A DNA stretch of 9,704 bases from Bacilli bacterium (GTDB lineage Bacteria > Bacillota_I > Bacilli_A > RF39 > UBA660): assembly GCA_022791215.1 (NCBI GenBank), contig JAAVYQ010000037.1, positions 1-9,704 of the forward strand, written 5' to 3'. Under the pieces are notes generated by a model that was not told the DNA's origin, ran no database searches, and saw only the letters and a program-made list of their open reading frames with translations. Shown piece after piece: positions 1 through 6,247 of this stretch. How positions within the stretch are numbered: the first letter of the stretch is position 1; the number at the start of each line of letters is the position of its first letter. The position numbers and the translations under genes are program-made.

Positions 1-2
1 CA

Positions 3-1751
3 ATAGAAGAATACATAAAAGAAGAACAAGACGAACAACTAGGAGAAATACTATCGAGCATGTTTGAACTAAACGATAACGGAGAAGAAATAGACAAGAC
101 TATAAAAAAAGACAAACAACTAGAAGTAATGATGGAATATTATAAAGAAGTAGAAACAACTGCTGGACTAGAAATAGAAAGAATATTTGGAGGAAACAGC
201 ATATATAGTTTGGACACATATAAACAAGAAAGTTTCACATACAACAAAAACGGTATAAAATACTTATGCTTTGTAGACATATATAACGAAAGTGAAGGAA
301 ACATAAATATAATAGAAGTAAAAGCGACAACATCTAGAAAATATAAAAAATTAGAATACACAATAGAAAAAGAAAAATTTCCATTATTCATAAAAAAAGG
401 AGAAATATATACACTTGCAGAAAATCCCAAACTAAGCCAAAACTATACAAAAAAAATAGAAGAACTTTTAGATAGATTCACAGATGTAGGAAAATATATG
501 TATGACATAGCAGTACAAAGATTCATAATAGAAGGATACATGAAAGAAAACAAAATAACAGCCAACATAAACTATTATCTAGCGGTATTAAACAACGAAT
601 ACACTTACGATGGATACAAAGAAAAAGGAAAAAGAAAATTTAGAAAAGACAAAAATGGAAATAGTATAATAGACATATATGAAGTAAATGACATAACAGC
701 GATGTATCAAAGCAAAATAAATATAGAAAGAAAAAACCTTGAAAAATACATATTTGAAAGTGACAACGAACCTTGTAAATTTGGTGTCTACTGTGCATTA
801 AAGAAAAACACAGAATGTAAATATAAAAAAATATGTTACAAAGACATACCCGAAACCAATGCGAGTTACAACTATAAACAATTTAGAAACTTTACACATG
901 AGCAAACAAAATACAACAAATATGACTTGCTAAATGAAGGATATATAAAACTTGATGACGTACCAAAAACATGGTTAAAAAGTGAAAATCATAAAATCCA
1001 AAGAAACTGTTACGAAACAGGAGAAACTTACATAAACAAAGAAAAAATAAAAGCAGGACTAAAAAGTTTAACATATCCAATATACCATTTAGACTTTGAA
1101 ACATTCCCATGTCCAATACCAAGATTTATAGGAGAACATCCATATTACCAAAGTCCATTTGAATTTAGTTTGCACATAGAAACAGAGCCAGGAAAATGTG
1201 ATAAAGAAATAGACAACTACGTATTTCTTGCAAAAACAAACGAAGACGAAAGACTAAACCTAGTAAAAGAATTAACAAAAAGAATAAACCTTGACAAAGG
1301 AGGATGCATGTTAGCCCAAAACGTATCATTTGAAAAAGGAAGATTAAAAGAACTAGCAGAAATATATCCAGAATATTCAAACGAGTTATTAAATATAATG
1401 GAAAGTGGGAGAGACTTATTAGAAATAATAGACAACAACAAAGAACTATACAAATCATTAGGATTTAAAGAATACGACTATAACACAATGAATTACTACA
1501 ACACATCCCTAAGTGGATCATTTTCTATAAAAAAGACACTTCCACTATTTACAAACCTAAGTTATAAAGATTTAATAATACAAAATGGGGTAGATGCACT
1601 AGTAGAATATGCCAATTACAAAAACATGACAGAAGAAGAAAAAGAAGCCAAACGAGAAGCACTCAAAGAATATTGCAAGCAAGACACATGGGCTATGGTA
1701 GAAATACTAAACGGATTAAGAAAATTAGTAAAAAGTGAAGATGAGTTGTAA
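3..1751 (+). CDS. DUF2779-like nuclease fusion: RecB-type nuclease, Cys4 cluster and DEDDy exonuclease (5' partial)
   Basis: The reading frame is open from the first bases of the window, with 19 sense codons before the first ATG at position 60, so the true start lies upstream and the gene is partial. Numbering from that ATG, residues about 30-110 look like a PD-(D/E)XK (RecB/Cas4-like) nuclease core, with D73 followed by E86-V-K88. A cysteine cluster follows, C239-x5-C245-x7-C253-x5-C259, of the kind that holds an iron-sulfur cluster or zinc in such nucleases. From about 340 comes an RNase H-like exonuclease fold: D345-F-E347, N421-x2-F-E425 and Y538-x3-D542, matching the DxE and YxxxD signatures of DEDDy 3'-5' exonucleases. 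This domain order resembles DUF2779 proteins, whose N-terminal Cys-containing segment would sit off the window. A role in DNA processing or repair is inferred; substrate and partners are unknown. No CRISPR or other defence gene is visible beside it. Confidence 0.82.
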   Translation: MEEYIKEEQDEQLGEILSSMFELNDNGEEIDKTIKKDKQLEVMMEYYKEVETTAGLEIERIFGGNSIYSLDTYKQESFTYNKNGIKYLCFVDIYNESEGNINIIEVKATTSRKYKKLEYTIEKEKFPLFIKKGEIYTLAENPKLSQNYTKKIEELLDRFTDVGKYMYDIAVQRFIIEGYMKENKITANINYYLAVLNNEYTYDGYKEKGKRKFRKDKNGNSIIDIYEVNDITAMYQSKINIERKNLEKYIFESDNEPCKFGVYCALKKNTECKYKKICYKDIPETNASYNYKQFRNFTHEQTKYNKYDLLNEGYIKLDDVPKTWLKSENHKIQRNCYETGETYINKEKIKAGLKSLTYPIYHLDFETFPCPIPRFIGEHPYYQSPFEFSLHIETEPGKCDKEIDNYVFLAKTNEDERLNLVKELTKRINLDKGGCMLAQNVSFEKGRLKELAEIYPEYSNELLNIMESGRDLLEIIDNNKELYKSLGFKEYDYNTMNYYNTSLSGSFSIKKTLPLFTNLSYKDLIIQNGVDALVEYANYKNMTEEEKEAKREALKEYCKQDTWAMVEILNGLRKLVKSEDEL

Positions 1752-1778
1752 AATTTATGTAAAAAAAATTGAAATTAC

Positions 1779-1807
1779 TTGTGTAAAAAGTTTGTACATA
1801 GTATATT
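1779..1807 (+). promoter_or_regulatory. Putative sigma-A promoter of rpoZ
   Basis: A TTGTGT box (1779-1784) and a TATATT box (1802-1807) are separated by 17 bases, 22 bases ahead of the rpoZ start codon. No terminator-like hairpin lies between the nuclease gene and this site, so read-through from upstream is also possible. Confidence 0.5.
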
Positions 1808-1828
1808 AAAATAGAGGAGAGTGAATAA

Positions 1829-2038
1829 ATGATATACCCATCAATAGACAAACTTCTAAACATAGTAGACTCTAAATACAAATTAGTACATGTAGCATCA
1901 AAAAGAAGCAAAGAAATGATAGAAAATAGTCACTTTCAACTTAAAGAAGGGGAATATACATCAAAAAAAGAAATTGGAAGAAGTCTAGAAGAATTAGAAA
2001 AAGGATTACTAAAAGTAGTTGAAAAGGACGAAAAATAG
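1829..2038 (+). CDS. rpoZ: RNA polymerase omega subunit
   Basis: A 69-residue protein that begins MIYPSIDKLLNIVDSKYKLV, followed by a VASKRSKEM segment. This is the conserved N-terminal signature of the omega subunit (family pattern PSID-LL-KVDSKY-LV--AAKRARE), which wraps the beta-prime C-terminus and helps assemble core RNA polymerase. The length is usual for a short Gram-positive omega. A GAGGAG ribosome binding site at 1814-1819 stands 9 bases before the ATG, which fixes the start. In many Bacillota rpoZ follows gmk; here the upstream gene is a nuclease and downstream is an unrecognised gene, so the usual gmk-rpoZ-coaBC neighbourhood is not present. The C-terminal third (glutamate and lysine rich, SLEELEKG) is typical of the variable tail. 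I see no clear terminator after it. Confidence 0.9.
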   Translation: MIYPSIDKLLNIVDSKYKLVHVASKRSKEMIENSHFQLKEGEYTSKKEIGRSLEELEKGLLKVVEKDEK

Positions 2039-2086
2039 TAATCTTTTTTTACAATAACCAAACTTTTTCAAAATTGCAAAAAACAA

Positions 2087-2114
2087 TAGACTATTTCTTT
2101 TTTGGATATATAAT
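2087..2114 (+). promoter_or_regulatory. Putative promoter of the 182-residue gene
   Basis: A TAGACT box (2087-2092) precedes a perfect TATAAT (2109-2114) by 16 bases. The start codon follows 33 bases later with an AAAGGAA binding site at 2132-2138. The -35 box matches consensus at four of six bases only. Confidence 0.45.
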
Positions 2115-2147
2115 ATATTAAAATATTTAAGAAAGGAACGTTTTTAT

Positions 2148-2696
2148 ATGAATAACAATGGTTTAATACAATTAGAATATGACTTTCTAGAATCTGAAAA
2201 CAGCGAATTTACTGTTGAATCTTTAAAAAAACTAAAAGCATTATTAACAATCAGAAGAGATGGTAATATAATCTACATTTGTCATCCTAAACATTTATTT
2301 GAATCTATTATAGAGGATGTTGACACAAAGGAAATAAAATATGTTGATTTTGACAGTATAAATGTTAAAAAAATGATAGAGTTGAATGATTATGGTCATT
2401 ATTCAATAGTTGAGCAAATATGTTCAAAGACAAATAATCAACTTACCTATATCATGAAAAAAGCATCTCATATGATGAAGAAGTACAAAGAAATAGGTCT
2501 ATCTCAATTTTCATATCCTTTTGTAATTTTAGAGCAAATTTATAACGGATCGACAGAACCGCAATATTATGTTAGAGGAATCGTCAATTGCAGCCAAAAT
2601 GGATTTTCTCTTGCGTTTAATCCACTAGCAACAAAAGAATTACCTCAAGAAAGTATATGGCAAAAAGCCTTACGATTTGGAGATAACTTTAATTAA
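2148..2696 (+). CDS. Unrecognised protein of 182 residues
   Basis: I do not recognise this protein. The start is supported by an AAAGGAA binding site 9 bases before the ATG and by its own promoter-like boxes. It has no signal peptide and no long hydrophobic stretch, so it is probably cytoplasmic. The N-terminal part is acidic (LEYDFLESENSEF). A Met/Lys/His-rich patch lies near residues 103-112 (MKKASHMMKK), and the C-terminal third is more hydrophobic, with aromatic residues and one cysteine (residue 147, in the segment VRGIVNCSQNG). Two further cysteines sit at about 44 and 91. Codon choice differs from the flanking genes: it uses more ATT, AAT, TCT and GTT, where the nuclease and recX genes strongly prefer ATA and AAC. 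That could mean a separate origin or weaker expression. It stands alone between rpoZ and recX, ending in TAA ahead of a wobble-containing hairpin. No function is proposed. Confidence 0.7.
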   Translation: MNNNGLIQLEYDFLESENSEFTVESLKKLKALLTIRRDGNIIYICHPKHLFESIIEDVDTKEIKYVDFDSINVKKMIELNDYGHYSIVEQICSKTNNQLTYIMKKASHMMKKYKEIGLSQFSYPFVILEQIYNGSTEPQYYVRGIVNCSQNGFSLAFNPLATKELPQESIWQKALRFGDNFN

Positions 2697-2727
2697 ATTT
2701 TTAAATCTTATAAGAAAGTTCATCATC

Positions 2728-2760
2728 AAAATTGCAAGCTTATGATAGGCTTGTGATTTT
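2728..2760 (+). terminator. Weak terminator-like hairpin after the unrecognised gene
   Basis: Arms 2728-2739 and 2749-2760 pair over 12 positions, two of them G-U wobbles (2733 with 2755, 2734 with 2754), around a 9-base loop. The last four bases of the right arm are T, but no longer T-run follows, so termination would be weak. It lies 32 bases after the stop codon. The rest of the gap up to the recX promoter (2761-2855) is AT-rich and I see no gene in it. Confidence 0.4.
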
Positions 2761-2855
2761 AACGTTAACAGCATCAAAAAACAAAAATAATGTAGCACAT
2801 ATAAAAACTGATAATAATGATATTTTAGTATAATATTTTTTAATAAAAAAATCGA

Positions 2856-2884
2856 TTGACATACTTTAGTTTGCTTTATATAAT
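2856..2884 (+). promoter_or_regulatory. Consensus sigma-A promoter of recX
   Basis: An exact TTGACA (2856-2861) and an exact TATAAT (2879-2884) lie 17 bases apart, the full housekeeping consensus. It is the best promoter match in the window. The predicted transcript start near 2891 leaves a leader of fewer than 20 bases before the recX ATG at 2908, which begins directly with the ribosome binding site. I see no LexA-type operator overlapping it. Confidence 0.85.
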
Positions 2885-2907
2885 TAAATACAAGGAGTGT
2901 GTTGAAT

Positions 2908-3678
2908 ATGAAAATAATAAAATTAAAAAAAATAGGAAAAAGCAAATACAAAGTAACATTTGACAATAGCGAAATAATAATATATGAAGAAGTTATACTA
3001 AAAAACAATCTTTTAAGGAAAAAAGAAATAACTCTAGAATTATTAGAACTCATAATAGAAGAAAACAAATATTACGAAATATACGAACTAAGTTTATCAT
3101 ACATAGAGAGAAAAATGAGAACCGAAAGTGAAATAAAAGAATACCTTAACAAAAAAGGATTTGATGAGTTACTAATAAATGATGTAATAGAGAAGTTAAA
3201 AAAAGAAGAATTAATAAGTGAAGAAAAATACATAAAAGCATACATAAACGACAAAATAACCTTATCAAAAGATGGTCCCTTTAAAATAAAAAGAAGCCTT
3301 CTAAATTTAGAACTAAATGAAGGATTAATAGAAAAACACTTAAGCGAAATAGACATAACAATATGGCAAGAAAAGATAAACAAAATAAAACAAAAAAAAT
3401 TAAACCTAATGAAAAATAAATCTAAAAACCAAATCAAAAACAAACTTAAAGAAGACTTATTTAACCTAGGATATGACCAAGAATTAATTGAAATATCAAT
3501 AAACGATATAGAAAAGAATGATAATGAAACAATAAAAAAAGAATACGAAAAAGCATATAACAAATATTCCAGAAAATACCAAGGAGAAGCCTTAAAAAAT
3601 CAAATAAAAAGTTGTTTATATAGAAAAGGATTTCAAATTGAAGACATAAATAACTACATATATAGTCAAATAGAATAA
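2908..3678 (+). CDS. recX: RecX-family regulator of RecA
   Basis: A 256-residue protein of the RecX family, which binds RecA filaments and modulates strand exchange. The three-helix RecX repeats are visible. The first repeat contains LSYIERKMRTESEIKEYL, then KKGFDELLINDVIEKLKKEE and a SEEKYIKAYI motif, and related repeats follow in the C-terminal half (GYDQELIEISIND, RKGFQIEDINNYI). The length matches the longer RecX form of Gram-positive bacteria. I chose ATG 2908: AAGGAG at 2892-2897 stands 10 bases before it, whereas the in-frame GTG at 2899 is only 1 base from that site and overlaps the leader. recA is not in the window. The gene is monocistronic, driven by a consensus promoter and closed by a bidirectional terminator. 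Family assignment is strong; the regulatory effect on RecA (inhibiting or stabilising) cannot be read from the sequence. Confidence 0.88.
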   Translation: MKIIKLKKIGKSKYKVTFDNSEIIIYEEVILKNNLLRKKEITLELLELIIEENKYYEIYELSLSYIERKMRTESEIKEYLNKKGFDELLINDVIEKLKKEELISEEKYIKAYINDKITLSKDGPFKIKRSLLNLELNEGLIEKHLSEIDITIWQEKINKIKQKKLNLMKNKSKNQIKNKLKEDLFNLGYDQELIEISINDIEKNDNETIKKEYEKAYNKYSRKYQGEALKNQIKSCLYRKGFQIEDINNYIYSQIE

Positions 3679-3682
3679 AAAA

Positions 3683-3708
3683 ACACTAGAACACACAAAC
3701 TCTAGTGT
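3683..3708. terminator. Bidirectional intrinsic terminator between recX and prsA
   Basis: An 8-base perfect stem (3683-3690 with 3701-3708) closes a 10-base loop. On the plus strand it is followed by AAATTTTTTATT; on the minus strand it is followed by an uninterrupted run of seven T (complement of the A-run at 3676-3682). It sits between the converging stop codons of recX and prsA and can serve both. Confidence 0.85.
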
Positions 3709-3718
3709 AAATTTTTTA

Positions 3719-4669
3719 TTATTCTCCAAAAATATCTTCATAAGACTTTTTCAAATCAGAATCAGTTATCTTAATTTTGTACTTATCTCTCAAAGCCTTA
3801 ATAGCATTATTATTAAAGTTAGAATCAGCACTTCTCATATCATTAGCGATCTTATTCTTAACCTCATCCTTAACCTTATCAATGCTAGGTTTATCAGCCT
3901 GACTAGCCTTATAAATAATATGATAACCAAACTTAGATTTAACAGGAGAAGAAGAATACTTACCAACCTCAAGTTTAATCGCAGCATCTAAGAAATTCTT
4001 ATCATAACTACTACGGTCATTAATATCCTTTCCTAAATAACCACCATTCTCCTTAACAGCCTTATCGTCATTAAGTTCTTTAGACAAACTCTCAAAACTT
4101 TCTCCATTATTTAATCTATTAATAATTTCTTGAGCCTTCTCCTTAGCCTCATTTTCAGCCTTTTCCTTTTCCTCAGTACTTGCATTTTGAGAAGCCTTAC
4201 TCTCAATTAAAATATGACTTAACTCCATATCACCGATCAAAGAATCCTTTTCATAATCGCTTATTTGAGTATCATTAACTTGACTAAGAGCATAAGCATC
4301 ATACCATTTATTTCTTCTATAAGTAAGTTGAATATAATCTCTCAATTCACTTTCAGAAGATACACCATAATAAGATTTAATCTTATCATCAAACTCATCT
4401 TTCCAATCTTCTTTAAGACCAGCGATAACTTGTCTAATATATTCTTTCTCTACATCATCTTCTTTATACTCTCTAGCCAAAAGCTCAGTATCTATCATAA
4501 TAGTCAAAGCATTAAGACCATTTTCCTTCTTTAACTTTTCATATAAATCCTGTGCACTTATACCACCTTCGTCAAATTCAACTACGCTTTCACTACCATT
4601 ATCCAAATGAGAAGTAGCGCAACCAGTGATAAGAAGTAAGCACAAAACAACTCCTAAAACTTTTTTCAT
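3719..4669 (-). CDS. prsA: PrsA-like lipoprotein foldase (parvulin peptidyl-prolyl isomerase)
   Basis: A 316-residue extracytoplasmic lipoprotein. Residues 1-17 form a lipoprotein signal (MKK, hydrophobic VLGVVLCLLL, then the lipobox LITG-C17), so after lipidation Cys17 anchors it to the outer face of the membrane. A SurA/PrsA N-terminal helical region follows, then a parvulin (PPIC) domain at about 148-256: SHIL with H152, a charged helix with NGESFESLSKELN, GGYLG at 209-213 and FGYHII at 247-252. A C-terminal helical tail finishes the protein. PrsA assists folding of exported proteins at the membrane-wall interface. The length and order fit Bacillus/Listeria PrsA. GGAGG stands 11 bases upstream of the ATG. 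The gene is monocistronic, divergent from the tiny membrane-protein pair and convergent with recX. Specific clients cannot be told. Confidence 0.93.
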   Translation of the reverse strand: MKKVLGVVLCLLLITGCATSHLDNGSESVVEFDEGGISAQDLYEKLKKENGLNALTIMIDTELLAREYKEDDVEKEYIRQVIAGLKEDWKDEFDDKIKSYYGVSSESELRDYIQLTYRRNKWYDAYALSQVNDTQISDYEKDSLIGDMELSHILIESKASQNASTEEKEKAENEAKEKAQEIINRLNNGESFESLSKELNDDKAVKENGGYLGKDINDRSSYDKNFLDAAIKLEVGKYSSSPVKSKFGYHIIYKASQADKPSIDKVKDEVKNKIANDMRSADSNFNNNAIKALRDKYKIKITDSDLKKSYEDIFGE

Positions 4670-4695
4670 TTATAAAAATACCTCCATCAATAAAT

Positions 4696-4724
4696 ATAAT
4701 AACAAAAAAATATATAAAACTCAA
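4696..4724 (-). promoter_or_regulatory. Putative promoter of prsA
   Basis: Read on the minus strand, TTGAGT (4719-4724) is followed after 17 bases by TATTAT (4696-4701). The start codon of prsA is 26 bases further on. The boxes lie inside the gap shared with the divergent tiny-gene pair. Confidence 0.5.
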
Positions 4725-4756
4725 GGTAAAGCACTCACATATTTTAAGAATTTGCT

Positions 4757-4762
4757 TATAAT
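4757..4762 (+). promoter_or_regulatory. -10 box (TATAAT) ahead of the tiny membrane-protein pair
   Basis: A perfect TATAAT lies 33 bases before the first ATG. The hexamer 17 bases upstream is CTCACA (4734-4739), a poor -35. A second possibility overlaps it: AC at 4719-4720, 17 bases, then CATATTTTA at 4738-4746, which matches the spacing and CATAnnnTA pattern known for sporulation sigma-K promoters in Bacillus. In such AT-rich DNA the latter may be chance. Confidence 0.4.
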
Positions 4763-4795
4763 ACAAATGTAAAGATAAAAAAGGAGGAATGACTA

Positions 4796-4891
4796 ATGAA
4801 TTGTGGATGCGGAAATAATGGTCTTTCAGGAGCAGCATTTGCTTTAGTACTATTTATTTTACTAGTAATCATACTAGGTGCATTTATCTAA
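4796..4891 (+). CDS. Tiny one-helix membrane protein, YjcZ/Tiny_TM-like (31 residues)
   Basis: A 31-residue protein with a small Cys/Gly/Asn head (MNCGCGNNGL) followed by one hydrophobic helix (residues 13-31, AAFALVLFILLVIILGAFI). The helix contains LFILLVIILGA, which closely resembles the LFILLIIVG core of the YjcZ / tiny transmembrane family found in Bacillus, several members of which are linked to sporulation or the spore coat. The start is certain: AAGGAGG at 4781-4787 stands 8 bases before the ATG, one of the strongest binding sites in the window. Seventeen bases separate its stop from the next gene, so the two are almost certainly co-transcribed. The role is not known; a small membrane component or partner for the second protein is an inference. 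Two cysteines (3 and 5) in a CGCG motif could bind metal or form disulfides. Confidence 0.82.
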   Translation: MNCGCGNNGLSGAAFALVLFILLVIILGAFI

Positions 4892-4908
4892 TTTAAAGGA
4901 GGGTTAAG

Positions 4909-5058
4909 ATGAATAATTGTTGTAGAAACACAAATCCTTGCTGTCCAGAACCAAATCCATGCTGCTGTAAAAATAACAGTTATGGAAATAGTTTCTTCGT
5001 AATATTAATCCTATTTATACTATTAGCAATAATATTTGGTGCATGCATAGGATGGTAG
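4909..5058 (+). CDS. Tiny membrane protein with a Cys-rich heptapeptide-repeat head (49 residues)
   Basis: A 49-residue protein. Residues 4-20 form a tandem heptapeptide pattern: CC-RNTNP, CC-PEPNP, then CCC, so cysteine pairs recur at 4-5, 11-12 and 18-19 with NP closing each unit. An eighth cysteine (46) lies at the far end of the single hydrophobic helix (residues 29-47, FFVILILFILLAIIFGACI). The helix core LFILLAIIFGA is similar to that of the preceding 31-residue protein, so the two are probably paralogous tiny membrane proteins that differ in their heads. AAAGGAGGG (4895-4903) stands 5 bases before the ATG. The gene is closed by a strong terminator. Metal binding or disulfide cross-linking of the head is plausible from the spacing, but there is no family I can name for the head. 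A spore or envelope role is inferred only through the YjcZ-like helix. Confidence 0.78.
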   Translation: MNNCCRNTNPCCPEPNPCCCKNNSYGNSFFVILILFILLAIIFGACIGW

Positions 5059-5069
5059 TTTCCTAACAT

Positions 5070-5101
5070 AAAGAAGTAGACAAAATAATGTCTACTTCTT
5101 T
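5070..5101 (+). terminator. Strong intrinsic terminator after the tiny-gene pair
   Basis: A 13-base perfect stem (5070-5082 with 5089-5101) closes a 6-base AAATAA loop. The right arm ends in CTTCTTT and runs into TTAATATT. It starts 12 bases after the stop codon and separates the pair from the J-domain gene. Confidence 0.85.
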
Positions 5102-5110
5102 TAATATTAA

Positions 5111-5138
5111 TGAACAAAAGCCAAATTAATGATAAAAT
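5111..5138 (+). promoter_or_regulatory. Weak putative promoter of the J-domain gene
   Basis: TGAACA (5111-5116) and TAAAAT (5133-5138) are 16 bases apart, 18 bases before the ATG. Neither box is a full match. No CIRCE-type inverted repeat, the HrcA operator typical of dnaK/dnaJ operons, is seen. Confidence 0.3.
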
Positions 5139-5156
5139 ATAAATTAGAGGTGTGCT

Positions 5157-6221
5157 ATGTCAAAAAATTATTATGAAATATTAGGAATATCAAGAAATGC
5201 AACAAAAGAAGAAATAAAAAAAGCATATCGTAATAAAATATCAGCCTGTCATCCGGATTTACATCCAGGCGATAAAGAATTAGAAGAAAAAGCAAAAGAA
5301 ATAAATGAAGCTTACGAGGTTTTATATGATGATACAAAAAGAGAAAATTATGATCTAGGTGTAAATCAAAGCAACAATGTTAATTATTCTTCACAACAAG
5401 CAGACATATTTTCAGAAATTGTAAATCAATTTTGGAAAGACTTAGGAACAGAATATAACACTACCTCCCATGAAGATTTAATAAAAGAATTTGATGACTT
5501 CATGAGATACCTAGATGAAACAGATGAAAAGTTCAAAGAATTTAATCTAACATCAGAAAAAATGAGAGAAAAATTAAAAAACCAAAGAGGAAAACTGACA
5601 AGAGAAGAAATAAATAAATACAAATACAATATAGAAAGACATTTAGAAGAATTAAAAAGAAATGCACGTTATTACGATGTTTTTATGGCAGATTATGAAA
5701 TGATAAAAAATATGTTCTTAAACCAAGCTCTTCCTTTTGATGAAGAAAAATTTATAAACTACACTAATCCTGAAAATCGTGGTAAAAAACCTAAAGAATT
5801 TTATGAAAATGCAAGAGAAATGTTATTTGATTTAAAAAATAAAACAATGGATAATCAAAAAACGAGATATAATGACATAATGAGAGAATTAACATATTAC
5901 GATTTAAAAGATTACCTATATTCATATATGCAAAGAAATTGTCTAACATCCACACTATATTTAAAAGAACAACATCTAAAAGAGTTAGAAGAATTCATTA
6001 ATACTTATAAACATTTAAATAAATTGTTAAATAGTGCAAATATGTCGTTGAATGATATTTTAAAGAAACTAAAAAAACCTAAAGACACTCTTACCTTAGA
6101 AGAATTAAAAATAATAATTAGAAACGTTGAAGAAATGAAAAAAAGTGATTTATTATCAAAGTGGCAATTAAGTAATAGTATAGTTACTGAGATTAACGCA
6201 CAAAATTCACCTAAAAGATAA
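5157..6221 (+). CDS. J-domain protein (type III) with an unrecognised helical C-terminal region
   Basis: A 354-residue protein. Residues 3-67 are a complete J domain: YYEILGISRNATKEEIKKAY, the catalytic H32-P33-D34, and the helix IV region YEVLYDDTKRENYD. This domain stimulates the ATPase of DnaK (Hsp70). The glycine/phenylalanine linker, the CxxCxGxG zinc repeats and the C-terminal substrate domains of true DnaJ are all absent, so this is a type III J-protein rather than the housekeeping DnaJ. The remaining 280 residues are mostly charged and helical, with likely coiled coils near 115-165 and 255-345, and no membrane segment. I cannot name a domain there; it presumably recruits DnaK to one target. 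AGAGGTG lies 4 bases before the ATG. The gene stands alone and converges on the P-loop protein gene, sharing a terminator with it. Confidence 0.85.
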   Translation: MSKNYYEILGISRNATKEEIKKAYRNKISACHPDLHPGDKELEEKAKEINEAYEVLYDDTKRENYDLGVNQSNNVNYSSQQADIFSEIVNQFWKDLGTEYNTTSHEDLIKEFDDFMRYLDETDEKFKEFNLTSEKMREKLKNQRGKLTREEINKYKYNIERHLEELKRNARYYDVFMADYEMIKNMFLNQALPFDEEKFINYTNPENRGKKPKEFYENAREMLFDLKNKTMDNQKTRYNDIMRELTYYDLKDYLYSYMQRNCLTSTLYLKEQHLKELEEFINTYKHLNKLLNSANMSLNDILKKLKKPKDTLTLEELKIIIRNVEEMKKSDLLSKWQLSNSIVTEINAQNSPKR

Positions 6222-6247
6222 AAGCCTAAAAATTAAAATAGGCTTTT
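6220..6247. terminator. Terminator shared by the J-domain gene and the convergent P-loop gene
   Basis: A 9-base stem (6220-6228 with 6239-6247) surrounds a 10-base A/T loop. On the plus strand the right arm ends in TTTT followed by TCT. On the minus strand the hairpin is followed by TCTTTTAGG, a weaker tract. The stem overlaps the last codons and the TAG stop of the P-loop gene and the final base(s) of the J-domain gene's stop codon. Confidence 0.7.

Noticed and set aside
140..430. Minus-strand open frame opposite the nuclease gene, with hydrophobic translation
   Set aside because: Antisense to a well-supported coding region; the hydrophobic residues come from complementing lysine- and isoleucine-rich codons, and there is no ribosome binding site.
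2899..2907. GTG start adding three codons to recX
   Set aside because: Overlaps the AAGGAG region with no usable spacing; ATG at 2908 has proper spacing.
2670..3068. Minus-strand frame across the 182-residue gene end, its downstream gap and recX
   Set aside because: Crosses the recX consensus promoter and both flanking genes, has no binding site and a composition typical of antisense AT-rich sequence.
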